From Fimbriimonadales bacterium (GTDB lineage: Bacteria > Armatimonadota > Fimbriimonadia > Fimbriimonadales > ATM1): a DNA stretch of 64,000 nt. The stretch is taken from contig JAHCHL010000006.1 in the NCBI GenBank assembly GCA_026129745.1, forward strand, positions 103,728-167,727, written 5' to 3'. How positions within the stretch are numbered: position 1 is the stretch's first letter; every line of letters begins with the position of its first letter. This document shows, one piece after another, positions 10,204 to 17,968 of this stretch. A program made the translations under genes and the position numbers. The notes under the pieces were generated by a model that saw only the letters and a program-made list of their open reading frames with translations, did no database searches and was not told where the DNA came from.

Positions 10204-10230
10204 CGACTCTTGAGTCGGCGCTTTTGCGCC
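10204..10230 (+). promoter_or_regulatory. Two adjoining hairpins in the exopolysaccharide operon leader
   Basis: CGACTC-TT-GAGTCG (10204-10217) is followed at once by GGCGC-TTTT-GCGCC (10217-10230); the two stems share G10217. They end 9 nt before the AGGAG site of the first gene. There is no U-tract, so they are not an obvious terminator. They may protect the mRNA or modulate initiation. Confidence 0.5.
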
Positions 10231-10251
10231 AGAACCCACAGGAGAGTGGTG

Positions 10252-11181
10252 ATGACCAGAATCTGGGTAGCCCTCGCGCTGCTGACATGGATGTTTGCAG
10301 GGGCGTACGCTCAACAAGCATCAACGCCTTACCGTCTCGGTCCCGAAGACGTGATATCTATTCGCGTCTACGGGCAGATGGACATGAGCATCGATGCCAT
10401 CGTCAGTTTGGATGGAACCATCAGCTATCCCTTCTTGGGCTTTATCAAGGTCGAGGGCCTGACGACAGAAGACCTCGAAGTCCTTCTAACAAGCCGTCTG
10501 AAGCCGGATTATTTCAAGGACCCTAAGGTTTCGGTGAACATCGTCCGATTTAGGCCAAGAAAGGCGAGCGTCGTAGGAATCATCCAGCGGCCCGGCGAAT
10601 ACGACTTCCGTCCTGGCGACCGGATCCGGTCACTTATCGCCCAGGCAGGCGGCCCTGTCCCACGCAGCTCCGACTTGAAGCACGCGACCTTGAGCAGAAA
10701 GGGCAGCAGAGAATTGATTCCCCTGGACCTTGAAACGCTGTTAGAGGGGCATGACACGTCCCAAGACTATGAGCTTCAGGACGGAGACGTGATCACGATT
10801 TTAGAAGCCGAACCTCCTAGGGTCAACGTCCTTGGCTACGTGGCACGGCCTGGACAGTTCGTATGGACAAAAGGGATGATGTTGTCGGACGCCATTGCCC
10901 TTGCGAACGGGCCAATCCAAGATCGAAGCAAGCTTTCGGAAGTAGTGATCCAAAGGCCTGTTGAGGGCAGACCTTTCGAATACCGAAGGATTGTTGTCAA
11001 CTTCGTTCGGTTCCAGGAAAAGAACGACTACAGTCAGAACATCGAACTGATGTCCGGCGATCTCGTATACGTTCCTTCGACTCGAAATCCTGACTTAGGC
11101 CGAGCCAACGCAATTGCCAACATCGCATTCACTATCAGCAGCCTGCTGAGCAGGAACTTTGGATTCTTGCCGAGGTTCTGA
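10252..11181 (+). CDS. Polysaccharide export outer-membrane protein (Wza/GumB-like)
   Basis: 309 residues from ATG 10252, preceded by AGGAG at good spacing. MTRIWVALALLTWMFAGAYA is a signal peptide; the longer upstream frame is not supported. A Poly_export domain (YRLGPEDVISIRVYGQ, VSLDGTISYPFLGFIKVEG) is followed by two SLBB domains (VVGIIQRPGEYDFRPGDRI and VNVLGYVARPGQFVWTKG). There is no lipobox cysteine, unlike E. coli Wza. Family role: forms the periplasmic/outer-membrane channel for exopolysaccharide. First gene of an operon with the Wzc-like gene 25 bp downstream. Confidence 0.92.
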   Translation: MTRIWVALALLTWMFAGAYAQQASTPYRLGPEDVISIRVYGQMDMSIDAIVSLDGTISYPFLGFIKVEGLTTEDLEVLLTSRLKPDYFKDPKVSVNIVRFRPRKASVVGIIQRPGEYDFRPGDRIRSLIAQAGGPVPRSSDLKHATLSRKGSRELIPLDLETLLEGHDTSQDYELQDGDVITILEAEPPRVNVLGYVARPGQFVWTKGMMLSDAIALANGPIQDRSKLSEVVIQRPVEGRPFEYRRIVVNFVRFQEKNDYSQNIELMSGDLVYVPSTRNPDLGRANAIANIAFTISSLLSRNFGFLPRF

Positions 11182-11205
11182 CGTAAAGAAACCAAAAGGA
11201 TCAAC

Positions 11206-13398
11206 ATGGGACGCGGAAAATTTCTAAGATCACTGAAACAGCGATGGTGGCTTCTGGCCCTCATCGTGATTCCGATTACGGTCGGCACTCTGCTCTACAC
11301 GATCTTTGCTCCTCAGCAATACGAAGGCTCGATGACGCTTGCGGATCGACGCCCGAGGGACATCAACTTGCCCGTCCTGTATACCGACCAATTGATGGGC
11401 GGCGCCGTGAACGAGCAAGAAATCCGCGTCACCAACCTTGCCAACACGATTACGTCCTATTCGGTGCTTAGGTCGGCCTATGAGCAGCTCGCCGCAGAAC
11501 GCGTGCTTCCTCCGATCAGCCCAGAGAATGAACGCAAGTTCTTCCGCTCCATCGACGTCAGACCGGTTCGTGGTTCGGAATTCATCCAAGTCGCGTATGT
11601 TGGTGATGATTCGCAAAAGACCAAGCGCGTCGTTGAAGTCGTCCGAGACAGGTTTTTGGCGAGATACCGAAACTTGCACAGTGAATTGGCGGAGAACCAA
11701 GTTCAGTTTATCAAGGACCAACTTGCGGAGCAGCAGCGCATCTACGATCAGAAGCTTCAGGAGCAGAAGGAGTTCATGGAGCGCTATCCAGAAGCGATAG
11801 CCTACGATGTCCAGACCTCTGGCCTTGTCGGGCAAATGACGTTGGTTCGGCAACGCATTGCAGAAGCGCAAAAGAATTACGCCGCAGCTGCAGAAACCAA
11901 GCGGGTTGCCGAAAAGTACGAGAACCATCCATTCTTCGATGTCAACGTCCTTCGCCAACGTTCTTTGAATCCGGCTTACGACGAAGTCAAGCGGCGCGTC
12001 GCTGCAACTCGAGCATCTTTGTCTGCTGCCCTGGAGACTTACGGTGAAAGGCACCCTCAGATTATTGCAATCAAGGAACAGCTTGCAGTCGAGGAAAACC
12101 ACTTGCGCGAAATGGAAGCAAGAGGCGAGACACACGTAGAAAGTATCTCCACTTCCGACATCAGCGGCCCTGAAGTTCAACGGCAGCAGGATATCTTCAT
12201 TGGTGACAAAGCTCTTGCAGCTGCAGGAGCAGAATTGCGCCAGGCTAATGCCGAACTTGCGAATCTTCAGCAGAAGTTCGATAGGTTGCCCGTAGTTCAG
12301 AAAGAGCTCGGTGGAATGCAGGCTGCAATAGCGGCACAAGCGGTGGCGGTAAACAATCTCGCCCAGAAGGTTAGCGAGGCACAAGTTAAGGCGAAGGAGA
12401 ACGAGTCGCGAGGCGTTTACTTCCTCGACCCGCCAAACGTGCAGCCCGTTGATCCAGGCCTCGTCTTGAAGACTTCAATCGCCTTCTTCCTGTCTTTGAT
12501 CGTTGCTGTTTCCCTGATCGCAAGCCTCGGCCAAATCGACCAAGCTGCGTACACTGCCAGCGACGCAGAAAACGCGCTTGGCTTCCCTGTGATTGCCGCT
12601 CTGCCGCGAAGCAGCCAGCAAAGACTCAACCCGGATGTCGAAGCACCAAGTCCTCTGGCAGCAAGCTATCAGATCTTGAGTACTCAGATCTTGGCGATCA
12701 AAGAGAAGCTCCAGGGTCCAGGGATTTTGATCGCAGCCGCGGAGCCTGCGGTTGGCCGAAGCACGATCGCAGCGAACTTGGCGATCAGCCTTGCTCGGGA
12801 CGGGGCGAGAGTTCTGCTAATCGATGCGGACTTGAGAAAGCCGGGATTGCATAATCACTTCGGACTTCAAAACCGTGCAGGTCTCTCTGAAATCCTGGGC
12901 GGCACAGCCGGAATCGAAGACGTTGTTCAGCCTACTGGCGTGGAAGGGCTCCTGTTCATCGCGGCCGGTGAGCCGCCTGTCAACCCGGTTCGATTCCTCC
13001 GCAGCGGAGCCATGGACGAGTTTGTCGAACAAATCAGCAAAGGCGCAGATTTCATCGTTTTCGACAGCCCTGCAGGAAGCACTTTCGGTGACCCGATTGT
13101 GCTTGCGGAGAACGTCCAAAACGTCGTTCTGATCCACGAGGCAGGACGATCGGCAAGCGAAGCGGAGTACGAATTCCACAAGAGCCTTGAGCGCCTTGGA
13201 GTCAATGTGATCGGCATGGTTCTCAACAAGACACGGCCCGTGGATTGTCCATCCTATCAAAACTACCGGCGCAACTACGACGCCACGATCAGCCGGTACC
13301 ACTCAGGCTCTGGACGCGCTGCGCTTGGGCCTGGAACTTCCTCCTCAACTCAAAAACCGCAACAGTACGGGTCAACAAAAGAGGAAGACGAAGAGTAG
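11206..13398 (+). CDS. Wzz/Wzc-like polysaccharide co-polymerase with degenerate tyrosine-kinase domain
   Basis: 730 residues. A Wzz domain sits between two membrane segments (about 15-33 and 423-441), with a long coiled-coil-forming periplasmic part. The cytoplasmic BY-kinase domain covers about 485-680. Walker A' (LLIDADLRKP, 538-546) and Walker B (FIVFDSPAG, 616-624) look intact, but Walker A reads EPAVGRST (513-520), with Arg518 at the usual invariant Lys. The tail has Tyr684, 687, 691, 698 and 721, as expected of an autophosphorylated cluster. Controls polymer length and export with the Wza-like partner. Kinase activity is doubtful. Confidence 0.9.
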   Translation: MGRGKFLRSLKQRWWLLALIVIPITVGTLLYTIFAPQQYEGSMTLADRRPRDINLPVLYTDQLMGGAVNEQEIRVTNLANTITSYSVLRSAYEQLAAERVLPPISPENERKFFRSIDVRPVRGSEFIQVAYVGDDSQKTKRVVEVVRDRFLARYRNLHSELAENQVQFIKDQLAEQQRIYDQKLQEQKEFMERYPEAIAYDVQTSGLVGQMTLVRQRIAEAQKNYAAAAETKRVAEKYENHPFFDVNVLRQRSLNPAYDEVKRRVAATRASLSAALETYGERHPQIIAIKEQLAVEENHLREMEARGETHVESISTSDISGPEVQRQQDIFIGDKALAAAGAELRQANAELANLQQKFDRLPVVQKELGGMQAAIAAQAVAVNNLAQKVSEAQVKAKENESRGVYFLDPPNVQPVDPGLVLKTSIAFFLSLIVAVSLIASLGQIDQAAYTASDAENALGFPVIAALPRSSQQRLNPDVEAPSPLAASYQILSTQILAIKEKLQGPGILIAAAEPAVGRSTIAANLAISLARDGARVLLIDADLRKPGLHNHFGLQNRAGLSEILGGTAGIEDVVQPTGVEGLLFIAAGEPPVNPVRFLRSGAMDEFVEQISKGADFIVFDSPAGSTFGDPIVLAENVQNVVLIHEAGRSASEAEYEFHKSLERLGVNVIGMVLNKTRPVDCPSYQNYRRNYDATISRYHSGSGRAALGPGTSSSTQKPQQYGSTKEEDEE

Positions 13399-13402
13399 TA
13401 TG

Positions 13403-13432
13403 GTTTAGGGCGCGCGTGTGCTCGCCCTAAAC
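13403..13432 (+). other. Intercistronic hairpin
   Basis: Perfect 10-bp inverted repeat GTTTAGGGCG / CGCCCTAAAC with a 10-nt loop. It fills most of the 39-bp gap between the Wzc-like and sugar transferase genes. There is no T run after it, so it is more likely an RNA stability or processing element than a terminator. Confidence 0.55.
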
Positions 13433-13437
13433 TCAAT

Positions 13438-14100
13438 ATGGGAACGAGGACGCCATCCGAGTCTGCCTATTCGACACGTATTCCGCGTGTGCGTGTACCG
13501 TACGCATTCTGGAAGCGCATTCTCGATTTCATCGGCAGCATCACGCTCATCATCGCGCTTTCGCCGATTCTGCTGGCTATTGCGATCTTGGTTAAACTTT
13601 CGAGCCCAGGTCCTGTCATCTATCGGCAACAGCGAGTTGGCCGATATGGCGTCACTTTCGACTTCTTGAAGTTTCGCTCGATGTATCGTGACGCCGACAA
13701 AAGGCTCGCCGAACTCCTCGAAAAAGGGAACGAAAAAGACGGGCCGATCTTCAAGATGAAGAACGACCCTCGTGTAACGCCAATTGGACGGTTCCTTCGG
13801 AAATACAGCCTCGACGAGCTACCACAGTTGTTCAACGTTCTCTACGGTGATATGAGCTTGGTCGGCCCCCGACCGCCTTTGCCCCGTGAAGTCGACCAAT
13901 ATGACGACAAAGCGTTCCGCCGCCTCAGCGTACCGCCAGGAATCACTTGCCTCTGGCAAATCTGCGGGCGAAGCGATACGAGCTTCGAGGATTGGATGGC
14001 GCTCGACTCATTCTATGTCGAGCACATGTCGTTCTGGCTCGACCTGAAGATCCTTATGAAGACCCCGACGGCTGTACTTCGGGGGGACGGGGCGTATTGA
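13438..14100 (+). CDS. Priming sugar-1-phosphate transferase (WbaP/ExoY-like)
   Basis: 220 residues, bacterial sugar transferase family. One membrane helix (about 27-50) is followed by the catalytic domain. Signatures: KRILDFIGS, SPGPVIYRQQRVGRYG, FDFLKFRSMY, DPRVTPIGRFLRKYSLDELP, NVLYGDMSLVGPRPPLP and the C-terminal PPGITCLWQICGRS. It should load the first sugar phosphate onto undecaprenyl phosphate for the exopolysaccharide built by this operon. It is a monotopic core-only member, lacking the long N-terminal membrane region of WbaP. Confidence 0.93.
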   Translation: MGTRTPSESAYSTRIPRVRVPYAFWKRILDFIGSITLIIALSPILLAIAILVKLSSPGPVIYRQQRVGRYGVTFDFLKFRSMYRDADKRLAELLEKGNEKDGPIFKMKNDPRVTPIGRFLRKYSLDELPQLFNVLYGDMSLVGPRPPLPREVDQYDDKAFRRLSVPPGITCLWQICGRSDTSFEDWMALDSFYVEHMSFWLDLKILMKTPTAVLRGDGAY

Positions 14101-14111
14101 CTTTGGGCTTC

Positions 14112-14125
14112 GGCACATAATTTGC
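14112..14125 (+). promoter_or_regulatory. Possible sigma-54 promoter before the exosortase gene
   Basis: CGGCACATAATTTGCA has GG at 14112-14113 and GC at 14124-14125 with exactly 10 bp between them. This matches the -24/-12 layout of TGGCACG-N4-TTGC in all but the first T and the G after CAC. The predicted start near 14137 is about 43 nt before the exosortase ATG. It lies in a true intergenic gap. Inferred from sequence only. Confidence 0.5.
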
Positions 14126-14179
14126 ACATCCCCAGCGGGACAACGACCTTCCCCTATACGTATCGGAGATAAAGAGAGA

Positions 14180-15178
14180 ATGGCCAAGACGGAACTGCCT
14201 GAAGAAGCACCACAGCAGAGCGACGAGCAGCCTTCTGAGAGGCCAGCCGAGGAGACAGTTCAAATTCCGTTGATCGGAGTCGAGCTGCCCAAAGTGGCTG
14301 TGCCTTGGATCTTCGGTGGCATTTTGGCGGCGCTGATCCTCGGTTGGTCTTTCTTGAGCGGCTTGCCGTCGGTTTGGTTCGACGACGAAGGGTACTACTC
14401 GCACGGAGTGTTGGTCCCATTCCTGACCCTGTACATTCTTTACGCTCGCCGAGACAAGATTCGTGAACAGTCGATCGGCGTTTCGATGGGAGGCATGGTC
14501 GTCCTGATCTTGGGACTGCTTATAGTGGTGGCCGCAAAACGAATCGACAACTTGTCACTCGCATCAGGCGGCTTTATCCTTTCGCTCATCGGCGCAGTTT
14601 ATTTTTGTTTTGGGAAGCGTGTCGGAAAGCTTTGCGTGGGACCGCTCCTTTTTCTCGTTTTCATGATGCCGGTTCTCGGCTTTCTGATTGACAACACGAC
14701 GAATCCACTGCAGTTGCTATCGACGAAAGTTGCGAGCGCGATTCTTTCGATATTCGGATACAACCCGCACATCCCTCCGGCTTATCAGACTTTGATTCAC
14801 CTCGACAGCTACGAGTTGAATGTCGGCGGTCCTTGCAGCGGTTTCAAACTCATCTTGTCGCTTACTGCATTTACAACGTTCTTTATCATGATCTCTAACT
14901 TGGGGCTGTTCAAGAACTTGTTGCTGTTGCTCGTCATCAACCCTGTTCTTGCGCTGTTCATCAATGGGCTTCGAATCATGCTGATCGGTGTTGTCGGTCA
15001 AGGGGCTGTAAACAACCCAGATGCTTGGTGGGCACAGTTCCTCCATAAGTACGGGGAAGATGCTGGAATGGTCTTTCATGATTGGAGCGGCTACATAACG
15101 CTGATCGTGTGTTTCGTCATCCTGCACTTTATCGTGCAGGCTCTTGAAAGGAGAAAACCTGATGTTGCTCAGAATTAA
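14180..15178 (+). CDS. Exosortase (EpsH/Xrt family transpeptidase)
   Basis: 332 residues, about eight membrane helices after an acidic cytoplasmic N-terminus. The family catalytic set is visible: Cys219 in NVGGPCSGFK, Arg265 in NGLRIMLIG and His300 in MVFHDWSGY. Exosortases cut C-terminal PEP-CTERM-type signals and are tied to exopolysaccharide synthesis. An ATG with GGAGATAAAGAGAGA upstream supports this start. The epsI gene begins inside its 3' end. I recognised no PEP-CTERM substrate gene in the window, so targets must be encoded elsewhere. Confidence 0.93.
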   Translation: MAKTELPEEAPQQSDEQPSERPAEETVQIPLIGVELPKVAVPWIFGGILAALILGWSFLSGLPSVWFDDEGYYSHGVLVPFLTLYILYARRDKIREQSIGVSMGGMVVLILGLLIVVAAKRIDNLSLASGGFILSLIGAVYFCFGKRVGKLCVGPLLFLVFMMPVLGFLIDNTTNPLQLLSTKVASAILSIFGYNPHIPPAYQTLIHLDSYELNVGGPCSGFKLILSLTAFTTFFIMISNLGLFKNLLLLLVINPVLALFINGLRIMLIGVVGQGAVNNPDAWWAQFLHKYGEDAGMVFHDWSGYITLIVCFVILHFIVQALERRKPDVAQN

Positions 15179-15821
15179 AGTTGCCATCGTCTTGTTCGTC
15201 ATCGGCGGTGTCATCGCCATGTTTGTTCCAAAGGTCGAGTACGTCTCCCGGACTGAGGAGTGGATGGAGGAACAGATACCAAAGGAATTGCCCGGATACC
15301 GATTTGTTCAGACCGTCAAGATGAACGATCAGACCTACAAGATCCTCCAACCGTTTGGAATAGTCGGACGGCAGTTTCAGGGGCCTGACGGAAGGTACTA
15401 CGAGTTTCTCGTGATAGCAGGCAACTCACGGGTCTCGTTCCATGATCCACAGGTTTGTTTCAGCGCTCAAGGATGGATATTCAAAGACGTCTGGACGAGG
15501 GACGTCAATGTTCCAGTCGTGGGCGACAAAGTTCCCGCAACCATCTTGAATCTCGAGAGGTCTGGCGGAAAGGCCGTCGCGATGTACTTTTATCGCACGC
15601 CTTATACACTTCGCGGTTCGGGGTTCATGATGCCAGTCGATATGACTTTCGCCAAACTTTCTGGCCGGCCCAGCGTGGATGGACAGTTCTTCAGGTTCCT
15701 TCTGTCTCCGTCGAGCAACGACCTCGAGAAGGACATCGCGGCTTTGGAGCAGTTTGCCGATGCAATGCTGAAAGAAGTGTCGAAAGCTCCGGAGGGCGAT
15801 TACTTCGTCGCCTCGAAGTAG
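15162..15821 (+). CDS. EpsI family exosortase-associated protein
   Basis: 219 residues. The start at ATG 15162 is supported by AAAGGAG 8 nt upstream; it overlaps the exosortase gene by 17 bp, indicating coupling. One N-terminal membrane helix (about 5-22) is followed by an extracytoplasmic domain. The family signature is visible as FHDPQVCFSAQGW, with a His and a Cys at the usual conserved spots. EpsI-domain proteins occur beside or fused to exosortases; their exact role is not settled. Confidence 0.88.
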   Translation: MLLRIKVAIVLFVIGGVIAMFVPKVEYVSRTEEWMEEQIPKELPGYRFVQTVKMNDQTYKILQPFGIVGRQFQGPDGRYYEFLVIAGNSRVSFHDPQVCFSAQGWIFKDVWTRDVNVPVVGDKVPATILNLERSGGKAVAMYFYRTPYTLRGSGFMMPVDMTFAKLSGRPSVDGQFFRFLLSPSSNDLEKDIAALEQFADAMLKEVSKAPEGDYFVASK

Positions 15822-15845
15822 CGAATGGCGTAAAATCCGACTTCT

Positions 15846-16760
15846 ATGGTTTTGGTGCTCGCCACCGATGGGTCTGAAAACGCCCGATTCGCCGTCGACT
15901 ACTTACTGAGATATCCGATTCTCAAGAGCAGCAAGGTCTACTGCTGCAGCGTTTACTCTCCTGTGTCTGCTGTCACTGCCACGGCGCATCCGTTCTTGGG
16001 CGGAATTCTTGGCGATCGAATCGCAGAGGCGATTGAATCCGCAAGAGAGCAGGCAATCGCTGCTTCTGGGGAAGCGGCGGCAAGGTTGAGTTCGGCAGGA
16101 TTCGACGCAGAAGCAGTGACCCTTGAAGGCGATCCTGCTGGGCGCATCTCTGAATTTGCAGAAGAGAAGGAGGCCCAGTTGACGGTGTTTGGCGCAATTG
16201 GCGTGAGCGCTGTCGAAGAGTATTTGATGGGCAGCGTTGCGCGGGCTCTATTGCATCACTCCAAAAGCAGCATCCTTGTCGTGAAACGAAACAAGTTTTC
16301 ACAGCACGAGGGGCTTCGCGCCATCTATGCGACCGACCTGTCTGAAGAGTCGGCTAAGACAAGGGATCTGGTTCCGATACTTGCGCCGGGCAAATTCGAA
16401 TCACTCGACATTGTTACTGTGGCAACAGACCTCAAAGCTATTCAGTCGATCGAAGCAAAGAGAATTGTCAGCGACGAGAACTTGGATTTGGAGGACCCTG
16501 AGAAAGCAGTCATTCAGTGGTACGAAGTCCGGCTCAAACAAGTCGAAGAAGATATCGCAACCGCAGCAAAAGTCTTTCGCAGGGTCGTACTTGAAGGCGA
16601 TCCGAGAAAAGTCCTCGTCGACTACGCACGTGAATCCTCTTCCGATCTGTTGATTTGCGGCGCGAGGAGCCATTCGATGCTAAGCAGGATCTTTATAGGT
16701 AGCGTGAGCGAGCACTTGGTTTATCGTGCGCACTGCAGCGTCTTGGTGATTCGCCCATGA
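15846..16760 (+). CDS. Tandem-domain universal stress protein
   Basis: 304 residues, two UspA domains (about 1-142 and 155-304). Each ends with the ATP-binding signature G-2x-G-9x-G(S/T) or a close form: GAIGVSAVEEYLMGS in domain 1 and GARSHSMLSRIFIGS in domain 2, where the second glycine is replaced. Domain 1 has the usual LVLATDGSENA start. Such proteins act in stress adaptation, often by ATP binding. It overlaps the next gene by 4 bp (ATGA). Confidence 0.9.
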   Translation: MVLVLATDGSENARFAVDYLLRYPILKSSKVYCCSVYSPVSAVTATAHPFLGGILGDRIAEAIESAREQAIAASGEAAARLSSAGFDAEAVTLEGDPAGRISEFAEEKEAQLTVFGAIGVSAVEEYLMGSVARALLHHSKSSILVVKRNKFSQHEGLRAIYATDLSEESAKTRDLVPILAPGKFESLDIVTVATDLKAIQSIEAKRIVSDENLDLEDPEKAVIQWYEVRLKQVEEDIATAAKVFRRVVLEGDPRKVLVDYARESSSDLLICGARSHSMLSRIFIGSVSEHLVYRAHCSVLVIRP

Positions 16761-17968
16761 TTGCAGCGACTGCAGCAATCCTCCTTGCAATTCCATCGAC
16801 ACCGGCCATTCACACACTCTCGAACGGTGCAACGGTTTGCTTATATCCTGAACAGAATTCCAAGGGCTATGCGGCGCAGGTTCTTGTGAGAAGCGGTTCC
16901 GCCTATCAAAGCGCGGAAACTGACGGCGTTCACCATCTGATAGAACATTTGCTGTTTCTTCCGGGAAACGGCGAGATCCAGGCTACCGCAGAAGCGAACG
17001 GCTCTTGGATGAACGGCACGACGTTTCGGGAGGTTTCGAGATTCTATGTCGCTGGACCTGCAAGCAATTGGCGAGAGGGCCTCAATCAACTAGTCAAGCT
17101 TATCGTTTCCAAAGGAATTCCCGAAGATAAACTCTCGATTGAGAAGCGAGTTATTCTTGAAGAGATAGCCATTCAAGATTTAGATCCTGACAGCGCGATG
17201 GACCGTGAATTGTGGTCAAAAGCATTTGGCGAATCGCCATGGGCGTTGCGTACATCAGGTTCTTCAAGCGGTATCGAGCGGCTTTCATTTGAGAAAGTCA
17301 AAACTGCCCTAAACGACCACTACACAGGGGAGAACATTGTTCTTGTCGTCACCGGCTCATTCGATCCAGCAGTAGCACTGCAAATTGCAGAGCAACTCAA
17401 CGACCTTCCACGAGGCAAGCGAATGTCTCTGCCAAGCTTTCCTGATATCGAATACGGCAGAACTGCAGCAACGTCACCTTACGACACAGAACGAGTGGGT
17501 TTCGGTTTTTTTGCACCGGGCATCGGCAGTAGCAATTACTCGGCGGTTCGAATCGCAATAGAATCCATTGCAGGAAGATATGGAACCTTAGCCGATTCGC
17601 AACTTGTTTCACGAGTGTTTTTCGGACCATCCGAGTCTGGATCACTTCTGACCGTTTCTATTTCAGGGAAGAAGCCCGCGATCGAGATCGAGAAGGAAGT
17701 CATGGAGATGCTTCGCGCTGCTCCGACGGCACTGACGCAAGAGAGGTTTCGCAATGCGAAGGCTGCGGTGCTTGCAAACGTTAGAGCCACGCAAAGGCTG
17801 CCGAGTGCGATTGGCTTTCAACTTGGGCTTGGAGTGCTATTTCGGGACCCACACTTCGGCACAAAGGAACTCGAAAGAGTCGATGCAGTCACGCAAGAAG
17901 AAGTCGTCGAAGCGCTGCGCTTGTTCTCACCGGAGAATGCTGTAGTCTTGATTTGGAGCAAAAGATGA
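16757..17968 (+). CDS. M16 family zinc metallopeptidase, active-type subunit
   Basis: 403 residues, two M16 half-domains. The inverted zinc motif HxxEH is at H60-E63-H64 (HHLIEHLLFL), with a distal glutamate in KRVILEEIAIQ (135/136). The N-terminus MIAATAAILLAIPSTPA may be a signal peptide, which would put it in the periplasm. It overlaps the following M16-like gene by ATGA; such pairs usually form a heterodimer in which only one subunit binds zinc. Likely role: degrading peptides or envelope protein fragments. Confidence 0.9.
   Translation: MIAATAAILLAIPSTPAIHTLSNGATVCLYPEQNSKGYAAQVLVRSGSAYQSAETDGVHHLIEHLLFLPGNGEIQATAEANGSWMNGTTFREVSRFYVAGPASNWREGLNQLVKLIVSKGIPEDKLSIEKRVILEEIAIQDLDPDSAMDRELWSKAFGESPWALRTSGSSSGIERLSFEKVKTALNDHYTGENIVLVVTGSFDPAVALQIAEQLNDLPRGKRMSLPSFPDIEYGRTAATSPYDTERVGFGFFAPGIGSSNYSAVRIAIESIAGRYGTLADSQLVSRVFFGPSESGSLLTVSISGKKPAIEIEKEVMEMLRAAPTALTQERFRNAKAAVLANVRATQRLPSAIGFQLGLGVLFRDPHFGTKELERVDAVTQEEVVEALRLFSPENAVVLIWSKR

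Noticed and set aside
11230..12384. 384-residue minus-strand frame opposite the Wzc-like gene
   Set aside because: Antisense shadow of a well-supported coding region; Cys/Leu-rich composition typical of such shadows.
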